Source of the DNA: Bacillus_CJ salitolerans
GTDB taxonomy: Bacteria; Bacillota; Bacilli; Bacillales; SA4
Length of the DNA stretch: 46,960 nucleotides
NCBI RefSeq assembly: GCF_042680805.1
Contig: NZ_JBHUEM010000051.1
Coordinates: 1-46,960, forward strand
Reading direction: 5' to 3'
Below are positions 39,337 through 46,960 of this stretch, piece by piece. Position 1 is the first letter of the stretch. Each line of letters opens with the position of its first letter. The position numbers were made by a program, and so were the translations under genes. Below the pieces are notes generated by a model. It was given only the letters and a program-made list of their open reading frames with translations, was not told the DNA's origin and made no database searches.

Positions 39337-40779
39337 TTATGGAGTGAAAAAAACCTGTGTGTAATGAGGCGTTACTCCATTATCAAAATAGGTGCCAATA
39401 CCAACATGTGTATGAGAGGGTCTTAACATATTTTCACGGTGTCCTGTAGAATTCATCCAGCCTTCTGTGGCATCAATACCATTCGTATATCCCTTTGCGA
39501 TGTTTTCTCCCCAGCTGGATAGGTATAATCCATCTCTTTGAAGGCGATCACCAGGATTTTCTCCCAATAAGTTGTAATGAGAAAAGTACTTATTTAATCC
39601 CATATCCTTACTATGTTTAAATGCAGTATCCGCTACCTTATCATCCCATGCTACAGACTCAAGCCCGAATTTATTTCGATAACTATTGGTTATATCGAAA
39701 GAAAGATAATTATCAGATTCAAAAAGATTAGTCGGTATTTCATAACCTTCAAAGTCAAAGCGTTCAATCATGAGTGCACGAACCGGAATAAGAGAATCGT
39801 GTACTTCGTAAAAATAATTGATAGCCAGGTTGTCTACCATAAAATAGTTATTTTTTATAGAATAATTAATAGCAGGGTCTCCAAAGCTTGAAGTAATCTG
39901 TTCGTGAAACAGTGCTAACGGCATGTCATTCTTTTCAACCTTGAACCAATCTTGTTGATTTGAATATAGTAATGCAGCTTCATCATTTACGTCGTAGCCT
40001 ACAATCATAAAATCTTCGTAATTGTCGTTATAGTATGTATGAAGTTTTAAGCCTTGAAAGTCAAAAGTGATGCGTTTAGGTTCTCCTATTTTCTCTTCAA
40101 TTTTGGCACGTTGGTCGTACATTTCAATACCGAAAATTGAAAAGTTATATACCTCTTGTCCCACTACTTTTAAGACTTCGTTCTCAAGCTCACTTTCCAA
40201 TAGTCGATATAAGAAAACAGCCCCTTGAGCTCTTGTTAATGTATCGTTTGGCTTATAAGAGTAGTACGTCTTAGGATAATATCCATTTTCATCAGGATAA
40301 CCAGTTGAAAGATTATGGTCATATAACCATTGTATTGCTTCTTCCTCCGTCATTTCCTTTGCCGTTATGCCTTCTGCTAATAATAATGCCGTATCTCCCC
40401 TACGAATGGGTTGATCATACTTTAAAGGATCATTAGAGACACTTAAATGATATTGCTCAGCTAATGAATACTGAGCTACTGCCCAATGGCCAATATTATT
40501 TGTTCTATTTTGTAGTTGGTGTAATTCTTCAGGAATAAAATATCTAAAATACATCGTTAAATACTGTGCTTCCGTTAAAGTGTGATTCGGCTTTAACAGC
40601 CTCTCATCGGAATATCCTTTCATAATCCCATGATTAACTGCCCATTTTATCCCTTCTGCCCAGTATTGCGTAGCATCGTAATCCTTGTAGTCAGTCGCAG
40701 AAAGTTCACTCGCGCTAGTCGCTGAGGATAGATTCATACTTACCATAATTGCAAGGATAAGAGCGTATAATTTCTTCAT
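39337..40779 (-). CDS. SLH-domain cell-wall protein with CAP domain
   Basis: A 480-residue exported protein on the minus strand, ATG ending at 40779, with AAAGGAGG upstream. Order: signal peptide (1-23, cut after TSA), three S-layer-homology repeats (about 30-195: QYWAEGIKWAVNHGIMKGYSDERLLKPNHTLTEAQ; then HWAVAQYSLAEQYHL; then LSTGYPDENGYY... NDTLTRAQGAVFLYRLL), a CAP-associated linker (about 205-345) and a C-terminal CAP/SCP domain (about 365-480) with HSKDMGLNKYFSHYN, GENIAKGY, GHRENMLRPSHTHVGIG. SLH repeats bind pyruvylated wall polymer; the CAP part may bind lipids or act on wall material. Similar to Bacillus YkwD-type proteins. Confidence 0.92.
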   Translation of the reverse strand: MKKLYALILAIMVSMNLSSATSASELSATDYKDYDATQYWAEGIKWAVNHGIMKGYSDERLLKPNHTLTEAQYLTMYFRYFIPEELHQLQNRTNNIGHWAVAQYSLAEQYHLSVSNDPLKYDQPIRRGDTALLLAEGITAKEMTEEEAIQWLYDHNLSTGYPDENGYYPKTYYSYKPNDTLTRAQGAVFLYRLLESELENEVLKVVGQEVYNFSIFGIEMYDQRAKIEEKIGEPKRITFDFQGLKLHTYYNDNYEDFMIVGYDVNDEAALLYSNQQDWFKVEKNDMPLALFHEQITSSFGDPAINYSIKNNYFMVDNLAINYFYEVHDSLIPVRALMIERFDFEGYEIPTNLFESDNYLSFDITNSYRNKFGLESVAWDDKVADTAFKHSKDMGLNKYFSHYNLLGENPGDRLQRDGLYLSSWGENIAKGYTNGIDATEGWMNSTGHRENMLRPSHTHVGIGTYFDNGVTPHYTQVFFTP

Positions 40780-40942
40780 CGTTTTCCTCCTTTGTTTGAA
40801 AAGTTATATACTAGTTTACTATAACCGTAGTTATCTAAGTATATAATAGATATTATTCTAATTAGTTCAAAAGAGGAATTATATGAAAATGATAGAAATA
40901 TAGAAGTGATTCAACTAAAAATTTGGAAGGACTGATTCACAT

Positions 40943-42190
40943 TTGTTTACAATTATTGAACAGTTCTCATATCACATATTAGTAATATTACTTCCGTTAT
41001 TTTCCTACCACTTATTTATGAGAGAAGAACAGAGTAGCCGAAGTCGTATTCGTTCAAAGTTTTTTCTAGTTTTGTTCATCATGCTCATATTTACCATGCA
41101 AAATCCAATCTATTTTTCTGATGAATATCACTATGATTTTAGAGTCATTCCCATTATTTTAGGGGTCTTTTTTGGAGGAATTAGGCCTGGGATTGGATTA
41201 ATTATAGTTATGCTAGTGTACCGATTCTCTTTGGGTGACCATGAGTTCTCCATTGCGTTGTTAAATTATTCTATTGCTGCCTGTATCATCATTTTACTTA
41301 AAAGGAAAATAGAAGTTTTTACATTGAAGAGTCAACTACTTATACTAACATGTATTTATTTCCTTATTACATTTACAAGAGCAATCAGCCTTATTTATGT
41401 GAAACATTTTGATTTACTAGTGTTTATTAGCCTCTACTCCTTAATAACATGGGCACTTTTAGTCATGATCGTCTATATTATCAACAATGTAGACATGCAA
41501 ATAGAAAATCAGAAACATATCCAGGTAGCAGAGCGATTAAACACAGTAAGTCAGTTAGCGGCTTCCATAGCTCATGAAGTGAGAAACCCTATGACCGCGA
41601 TAAAAGGTTTTCTGCAGCTCATAAGGAAAGACACGAACTTAACCGAAGAACAAATAAAATATATTGATATATCTTTGGATGAATTAAAGCGGACTGAAGC
41701 GATAATAAATGATTATTTGTCTCTCTCCAAGCCATCTAAAAAAGACTCAAATACTCGGTTAAACATTTCTTCAGAATTAAAATCGATTACGGAAGTTATA
41801 ACATCGTATACAAATACGAACACAATTGCGATTTCTTCTACCATTGAAGAAGAATTATATTGTAAAGGAAAAAGAAATGAATTTAAGCAAGCAATCATTA
41901 ATATTATGAAAAATAGTGTAGAAGCAATAGGTGCAAACGGCAATCTAACCGTCAAAGCATATAAAAGAAGTAATAAAGTTTATATAGATATAAAAGATGA
42001 TGGAATAGGAATGACGAAAAAACAAACAGAGCAGTTAGGTACACCCTATTATTCCACAAAGGATAAAGGAACAGGTGTTGGATTAACGATTACATACAGG
42101 ATTATTAGAGAAATGAATGGTGATATATTGGTTCAAAGTACAAAAGGGGTAGGGACTGTATTTACGGTCGCGTTACCTTTTGATAAATAA
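40943..42190 (+). CDS. Membrane histidine kinase (5TMR_LYT type, sporulation-kinase-like)
   Basis: A 415-residue kinase from TTG 40943; GGAAGG lies about 13 bases upstream, a little far. The N-terminal half (about 5-185) has six hydrophobic helices of the 5TM-5TMR_LYT sensor type. The kinase core has the H-box AASIAHEVRNPMTAIKGFLQLI with phospho-acceptor His211, the N-box NIMKNSVEAI (Asn324), G1 DDGIGMT (352-358) and G2 GTGVGLTI (376-383). The HEVRNP and PYYSTKDKGTGVGL blocks resemble sporulation kinases such as KinB. There is no response regulator next to it, so it may feed Spo0F or another partner. Confidence 0.9.
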   Translation: MFTIIEQFSYHILVILLPLFSYHLFMREEQSSRSRIRSKFFLVLFIMLIFTMQNPIYFSDEYHYDFRVIPIILGVFFGGIRPGIGLIIVMLVYRFSLGDHEFSIALLNYSIAACIIILLKRKIEVFTLKSQLLILTCIYFLITFTRAISLIYVKHFDLLVFISLYSLITWALLVMIVYIINNVDMQIENQKHIQVAERLNTVSQLAASIAHEVRNPMTAIKGFLQLIRKDTNLTEEQIKYIDISLDELKRTEAIINDYLSLSKPSKKDSNTRLNISSELKSITEVITSYTNTNTIAISSTIEEELYCKGKRNEFKQAIINIMKNSVEAIGANGNLTVKAYKRSNKVYIDIKDDGIGMTKKQTEQLGTPYYSTKDKGTGVGLTITYRIIREMNGDILVQSTKGVGTVFTVALPFDK

Positions 42191-42315
42191 CTCCATTTCC
42201 ATTTTCCATACATGGTTAATACGAGTAGTTATTCGAGGGGAGGTAGTCTATTTTTATTCCATATGAGCATCTAAATGTTATGTCTTAAAATGTAAAAGAA
42301 TGGAGGACTAAAACG

Positions 42316-43302
42316 ATGTCAAATATTCAGTCTAAGTTATCCACGAAGGATGAAGAACTATTACAACTGGCAAAGTTAACATTAGACCGTTATGAAATCA
42401 ATGTTAAAGAAGTGTTCTACTTAGTTGAAGAAACAAATATCTTCTTTAAGGTAATGGATCAATCGGGGAATTCATACGCATTAAAACTATTCCAAGAAGA
42501 GTCTAGTACATTAGAGGATAACCTAGCAGAAATTTTCATGATCAATCTTGTCACAAAAAATAGTAATATATCTCTTCCATCGGTAATACAGGCAAAGGAC
42601 GGCAGCTACGTTCAATTCATTAACTCAAGGCGACTAGCCCTCTATACGTGGCTAGAGGGGGATGATTTTTCTGGTAAGGAAAGTGATGAACTCTTTATAA
42701 AATTCGGTGAACTAACTGCTCAGTTGCATCAGTCAACATATGGTGTGTCAATTCCGGATACTGTTTCTCCCAAAAGATGGGATAAGGTTTTTTATTATAA
42801 TGGGGAAACAGCTGTCTACAAAAACGAAGAATACAAAAACGTTCTAACAGCTGAATACTATGAACTGATGGATAAAATTATCCCATTTTTAGACAAAGCA
42901 TTATTATCTTATTATCAAAAAAATGAACAGCATATTCAATTGATTCATGCAGATCTGAACCCTTGGAATGTAAAAGTTTACGAGGATGAATTACGTATTC
43001 TTGATTTTGAGGAAGCTTTACTTGGTCTACCGGTTCATGATATTTCAATCATGTTATACTATTATGACTATGAGGAGAACATAGATTTTGATAGGGTTAA
43101 AAAGCTCTATTTTCAAGGATACGAAAAGGTGTGTCCTTTACCTTCGTTTACTGATTATGACATTGACCTGCTCATGACAGCAAGAAGAATTAATTTCTTA
43201 AATTATATTCTGTTACTCAGTGATAACCCCGAAAGCTTTATTACGACTAATATTCAACGGGTAAATGACTTTATTAATAAATATAATATCCAACTACCGT
43301 AA
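42316..43302 (+). CDS. APH/choline-kinase-like phosphotransferase
   Basis: A 328-residue protein from ATG 42316 with TGGAGGACT upstream. The kinase fold shows a nucleotide-pocket strand (YALKLFQE, Lys near 58), catalytic loop LIHADLNPWNV (His211, Asp213, Asn218) and the metal-binding ILDFEEA (Asp230), followed by HDISIMLYYYDYEENIDF. This is the aminoglycoside-phosphotransferase / homoserine-kinase-type superfamily, often also called YihE- or ThrB-II-like. The substrate, a sugar, amino alcohol or antibiotic, cannot be told. Single gene with no partner. Confidence 0.85.
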   Translation: MSNIQSKLSTKDEELLQLAKLTLDRYEINVKEVFYLVEETNIFFKVMDQSGNSYALKLFQEESSTLEDNLAEIFMINLVTKNSNISLPSVIQAKDGSYVQFINSRRLALYTWLEGDDFSGKESDELFIKFGELTAQLHQSTYGVSIPDTVSPKRWDKVFYYNGETAVYKNEEYKNVLTAEYYELMDKIIPFLDKALLSYYQKNEQHIQLIHADLNPWNVKVYEDELRILDFEEALLGLPVHDISIMLYYYDYEENIDFDRVKKLYFQGYEKVCPLPSFTDYDIDLLMTARRINFLNYILLLSDNPESFITTNIQRVNDFINKYNIQLP

Positions 43303-43374
43303 GTCGATAAGGATGATGAAAGTCACATTAAGTGCATTGTAGCTTGAAAAATGTAATTTTATGTTATCTACCTA

Positions 43375-43403
43375 TTGACAAATAATAAAGAATTGCATAT
43401 CCT
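43375..43403 (+). promoter_or_regulatory. Sigma-A promoter of the ileS transcript
   Basis: A consensus TTGACA (43375-43380) is separated by 17 bases from TATCCT (43398-43403), about 25 bases before the T-box RNA. Confidence 0.75.
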
Positions 43404-43426
43404 TATTTAAACCAATCATTCGGAAA

Positions 43427-43692
43427 AATTCGTTGACGAGAAAGAGTAAATATGGAATCTGATCTACAGAGAGTTGACACTTGGTGAAAGTCAATGTTCA
43501 GACCATATTGAAAATCCTCTCTGAGAAGCAAAGCTGAAGTAAGTAAGCTTTGACGGTATCCTACCGTTAAAAGGGACACGTATGATAGTACGTTGTATGA
43601 GCGCTATGTATCCGTATTTATTAAGTAGGATTCATAGAAGTAAGGTGGTAACGCGAGATAAACTCGTCCTTATTATAGGGGCGAGTTTTTTT
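43427..43692 (+). promoter_or_regulatory. T-box riboswitch of ileS, Ile specifier
   Basis: The full set of elements is present: GAGAAAGAGTAA, stem I, the distal arm CAGAGAGTTGACACTTGGTG, the specifier loop GAAAATCC with ATC (Ile) at 43514-43516, the CTCTGAG box, the long stem II/IIA region, the T-box AAGGTGGTAACGCGAG and a terminator (AAACTCGTCC / GGGGCGAGTTTTTTT, ending 43692). The base after TGG is T, predicting A73 on tRNA-Ile. Uncharged tRNA-Ile should open transcription into ileS. This leader anchors the position of the specifier for the two other T-boxes. Confidence 0.95.
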
Positions 43693-43722
43693 ATTTTACT
43701 CAACATTAGGAGGGGAATGAAT

Positions 43723-46700
43723 ATGAAAAGAGTGAATGTAAATGAAAGTCCTGCTGAGAGGGAGAGGCGTATTCAAAAGCTGTGGAATGAACAAAATGTT
43801 TTCCAACAATCTGTTACAAAACAGGAAGGGAAAGAAACCTTTGTATTTTATGAAGGCCCTCCTACAGCAAATGGACTTCCCCATGCGGGACATGTGTTAG
43901 GGAGAGTCATTAAAGATTTTGTTGCGCGTTATAAGACGATGACTGGATATCAAGTAAAGCGTAAAGCAGGGTGGGATACTCATGGACTCCCAGTTGAATT
44001 AGGTGTGGAAAAACAGCTGGGCATCTCTGGAAAAAGTGATATAGAAAAATACGGTGTGGAGAAATTTATTGAAAAGTGTAAGGATAGTGTATTTGAATAT
44101 GAAAAACAGTGGAGAACATTTACGGAGAAAATTGGATATTGGGTAGACATGGAGGATCCTTATATTACCTTAGATAACAAATATATCGAATCTGTCTGGT
44201 ATATCTTATCTACAATCCATCAAAAAGGATTGCTCTACAAGGGGCATCGAGTAACACCTTACTGTCCAAGCTGTCAGACTTCGTTAAGTTCACATGAAGT
44301 TGCACAAGGATATAAGGATGTGAAGGATCTATCTGTCACAGCAAAATTTAAGATTAAGGATACAGACAATGAATACATTCTCGGCTGGACAACGACGCCT
44401 TGGACGCTTCCAGCTAATGTCGCTCTGGCCGTTCATTCAGAATTAAATTATGTAAAGGTGCTACAAAACGAAGAAGTATATGTAGTAGCGGAAGATCGGT
44501 TAAACGATGTGATAAAAGGTGAATATACATTGCTTAGTACTCATAAAGGAAAGGATCTACTTGGCTTATCCTATATTCCTCCATTTCCATATGTTCAGGT
44601 AAGTAAAGGGAATAAAGTGGTCGAAGGTCAATTTGTTACTAACAAAAGTGGAACTGGAATTGTTCATATAGCTCCTGCCTATGGAGAAGATGACTACCAA
44701 GTAGTTATGGAAAATGGCTTTGATTTTGTGAATGTAGTGAATCAAGCTGGTTGTTATACAAGTGAGGCAGGCGAGCTACAAGGAAAGTTTGTGAAAGATT
44801 GTGATGTTGAAATCATAAAGATGTTAGCTAATAATGGACTATTGTTTGATAAAGAAAAGTATGAGCATAGCTATCCTCATTGCTGGCGGTGTGATTCTCC
44901 ATTGTTGTACTACGCAATGGAAGGTTGGTTTATTAAAACAACTGCTATCAAAGATGTAATGAAGAAAAATAATGATTCAGTCGAGTGGTATCCAGAGCAT
45001 ATGAAAAATGGTCGCTTCGGAAACTTCTTAGATAACATGGTTGATTGGAATCTCGGCCGGAATCGCTATTGGGGTACTCCGCTGAATGTATGGGTATGTC
45101 ACTCTTGTGATCATCAATATGCTCCTTCAAGTATTGAGGATATGAGGAAACATGCAAAGAGTGATGTCCCACAAGATATTGAACTGCATAAACCTTATGT
45201 GGATCAAGTTGTACTAAGCTGTTCATGCTGTGGTGATGATATGTTTCGAACAAAGGAAGTAATCGATGTTTGGTTCGATAGCGGTTCCATGCCCTTTGCC
45301 CAATATCATTATCCTTTTGAAAATAAAGATGAGTTTGATTCACAATTTCCAGCAGATGTCATTGCTGAAGGTGTGGATCAAACGAGAGGATGGTTCTACA
45401 GTCTACTAGCTGTTTCATCATTAATTACTGGAAAGGCACCATACAAAAGGGTTTTATCACTCGGGCATATTTTAGATGAAAATGGACGTAAGATGTCCAA
45501 GAGTAAAGGCAATGTAATCGATCCTATGGAATTGATGGATGAGTTTGGCGCAGATGCATTAAGATGGGCTCTTTTGTCAGATAGTGCTCCTTGGAATAAT
45601 AAGAAGTTCTCCAAGCAAGTAGTGAATCAAGCGAAGTCAAAGGTCGTGGATACATTAGTCAATATCCATTCATTCTATACTCTTTATGCAGAAATCGATC
45701 AATTTGATCCAGCTAATGAAGAGAAAGGAACACAATCTCTATTAGACAAGTGGGTATTATCTAGGTTAAATACCGTTATTAAAAAGGTAAAGGGTTATTT
45801 AGACGAGTTTGAGTTTACGAATGCTGCCAGGGAATTATTCCTTTTTGTGGATGAATTAAGTAATTGGTATATCAGAAGATCTCGTGACAGGTTTTGGAGT
45901 GAGGGGATGAGTGATGACAAACTAGCAGCTTATCATACACTTTATGAAGTGTTAGTTAAACTAAGCCAATTATTAGCACCATTCATCCCATTTATCGCAG
46001 AAGATATCTATATGAATTTAACAGGTAAGAGTGTTCACCTATCAGATTTTCCTGCTTCAGAAGAGGAAGTCATGAATCGTCAACTTGAACAAGAAATGGA
46101 TTCTGTTCTTCAAATCGTTGAACTTGCAAGATCGATTAGAAATTCAACGGGTATCAAAACAAAGCAACCACTCTCTGAACTTTTAATATTGTCAAATAGT
46201 AACGAGAATATTGAGTTTCTAAGTGGCTACTCAAGTATCATTAAAGACGAGGTAAATGTAAAGGAAATTGTAACAGATGCATCAGCTGAAGTCTTCAAGT
46301 ATTCACTGAAGCTAAATTATTCTACTGCAGGTTCAAAATTAGGAAAAGAATCGAATCAAGTAAACCATTTCTTACGAAAACTAGATGCAAAAGAGTCTTT
46401 GGAGGTTGTAGAAAATGGATTTGTACTTATCACACTTCCTAATGGTGATGAGGTTCGCATTGATCTAACAGATATTCTAGTTGAAAAAAATACAGAGGAG
46501 CACATGGAACTAGGTGCAAACCGAGACTATACCGTTATGCTTAATACTTTGATAAGTGACGAATTAAAAAAGGAGGGTCTTGCAAGAGAATTTATCCGAG
46601 CTGTTCAGAATTATAGAAAAGAACTAAACCTACCTGTTGAGAAGAGAGTCAATGTAATAATTGATGTAAATAGTCGATTCGAGGAGGTCATTAACACTTA

Positions 46701-46815
46701 TGAAAGCTTGTTAAGGCAAAACCTCTTGGTGAATAGTTTTGCTTTTGGTGTGAAAGAAGATATGAACTATGTGACAATTGAAAATCAACAAGTAGGAATA
46801 TCGTTTACAACTTAA
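43723..46815 (+). CDS. ileS: Isoleucyl-tRNA synthetase, type 2 (long form)
   Basis: The start is ATG 43723, seven bases after TAGGAGGGG; the open frame continues upstream into the T-box and ATG 43717 is too close. The 1030-residue class I enzyme has the HIGH-type motif GLPHAGHVLGR (His54-His57), WDTHGLPVELGVE, zinc pairs CPSC and CWRC in the first half and CHSC and CSCC further on, the editing (CP1) domain with GWTTTPWTLPANVA, VWFDSGSMPFAQ, and KMSKS at 590-594. Length and pattern fit the IleRS2 or MupA-like group, often mupirocin-tolerant in Bacillus. The HxGH order is kept, unlike the altered GxHH of hyper-resistant enzymes. It charges tRNA-Ile. Confidence 0.95.
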   Translation: MKRVNVNESPAERERRIQKLWNEQNVFQQSVTKQEGKETFVFYEGPPTANGLPHAGHVLGRVIKDFVARYKTMTGYQVKRKAGWDTHGLPVELGVEKQLGISGKSDIEKYGVEKFIEKCKDSVFEYEKQWRTFTEKIGYWVDMEDPYITLDNKYIESVWYILSTIHQKGLLYKGHRVTPYCPSCQTSLSSHEVAQGYKDVKDLSVTAKFKIKDTDNEYILGWTTTPWTLPANVALAVHSELNYVKVLQNEEVYVVAEDRLNDVIKGEYTLLSTHKGKDLLGLSYIPPFPYVQVSKGNKVVEGQFVTNKSGTGIVHIAPAYGEDDYQVVMENGFDFVNVVNQAGCYTSEAGELQGKFVKDCDVEIIKMLANNGLLFDKEKYEHSYPHCWRCDSPLLYYAMEGWFIKTTAIKDVMKKNNDSVEWYPEHMKNGRFGNFLDNMVDWNLGRNRYWGTPLNVWVCHSCDHQYAPSSIEDMRKHAKSDVPQDIELHKPYVDQVVLSCSCCGDDMFRTKEVIDVWFDSGSMPFAQYHYPFENKDEFDSQFPADVIAEGVDQTRGWFYSLLAVSSLITGKAPYKRVLSLGHILDENGRKMSKSKGNVIDPMELMDEFGADALRWALLSDSAPWNNKKFSKQVVNQAKSKVVDTLVNIHSFYTLYAEIDQFDPANEEKGTQSLLDKWVLSRLNTVIKKVKGYLDEFEFTNAARELFLFVDELSNWYIRRSRDRFWSEGMSDDKLAAYHTLYEVLVKLSQLLAPFIPFIAEDIYMNLTGKSVHLSDFPASEEEVMNRQLEQEMDSVLQIVELARSIRNSTGIKTKQPLSELLILSNSNENIEFLSGYSSIIKDEVNVKEIVTDASAEVFKYSLKLNYSTAGSKLGKESNQVNHFLRKLDAKESLEVVENGFVLITLPNGDEVRIDLTDILVEKNTEEHMELGANRDYTVMLNTLISDELKKEGLAREFIRAVQNYRKELNLPVEKRVNVIIDVNSRFEEVINTYESLLRQNLLVNSFAFGVKEDMNYVTIENQQVGISFTT

Positions 46816-46818
46816 GTA

Positions 46819-46852
46819 ATAAGACCCCTAATGAGTATTGGGGGTCTTATTT
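46819..46852 (+). terminator. Rho-independent terminator of ileS
   Basis: AATAAGACCCC and GGGGTCTTATT form a 11-bp stem with a TAATGAGTATTG loop and T-rich end. It lies four bases after the stop. Confidence 0.85.
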
Positions 46853-46960
46853 ATAAGATAAGCGTACAATGTCAAATACTTTTTTTTAGTTTTAGGGTAA
46901 CTCAAATACACTTACTGTAATATCCTTTTTTTACAAGTAACAATTAACCAAGTTATCTAT
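46853..46960. other. Window end, AT-rich, no gene seen
   Basis: No open frame, hairpin or clear promoter can be supported in the last 108 bases. Confidence 0.3.

Noticed and set aside
43582..43722. Upstream extension of ileS into the leader
   Set aside because: These codons are T-box RNA and terminator sequence; the ribosome binding site and conserved MKRVNVNESPAER start are at 43723.

Overview
This window looks like chromosomal DNA from a low-GC, Gram-positive member of the Bacillaceae. Supporting signs are AGGAGG-type ribosome binding sites, frequent TTG and GTG starts (at least eleven TTG starts), three T-box leaders, Bacillus-type lipoproteins, an SLH/CAP surface protein, a KinB-like sporulation-type histidine kinase, a subtilase and a long type-2 isoleucyl-tRNA synthetase. 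No rRNA, tRNA or CRISPR array was seen. The window is a mosaic of small accessory genes separated by decayed gene remnants, not one long operon.

Left part (1-18 kb): a frameshifted IS1182-type transposase end; small secreted or membrane proteins of unknown function (one DUF3888-like); a T-box leader driving an MFS transporter; a frameshifted pseudogene; two intron-like RNA fragments around a lipoprotein; several GNAT acetyltransferases; a GyrI-like protein; a methyl-accepting chemotaxis protein on the minus strand; a CBO0543-like membrane protein with a hairpin over its start; an ABM-type monooxygenase; an IS110 relic; and another lipoprotein. Reading-frame relics are common here.

Middle (18.6-32.1 kb): aspartate ammonia-lyase; a T-box with a shortened stem I ahead of a RimJ-like acetyltransferase; an S51 peptidase-like protein; a P-loop kinase; a GNAT with an apparent ACG start; then a dense cluster in which GyrI-like effector-binding proteins are followed three times by VOC (glyoxalase-fold) proteins, interleaved with two MerR regulators, two ECF-type sigma factors (one ending in a VOC-like tail) and a C39/BtrH-like protein. 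This cluster is the best candidate for a poorly described system, perhaps small-molecule sensing and sequestration or detoxification. A CPBP membrane protease closes it.

Right part (32.1-47 kb): a tnpB-less IS605/omega-RNA-like structured element; a PH-like membrane protein; a DinB protein; an ArsR repressor plus SRPBCC protein controlled by three operator half-palindromes spaced exactly 40 bp apart; a secreted subtilase; a membrane-anchored unknown; about 1 kb of decayed coding DNA; a SAM methyltransferase; an SLH-CAP protein; a histidine kinase without a response regulator; an APH-type kinase; and an Ile T-box followed by type-2 ileS.

All family calls were made by eye from motifs and remembered families. 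No database search was run.
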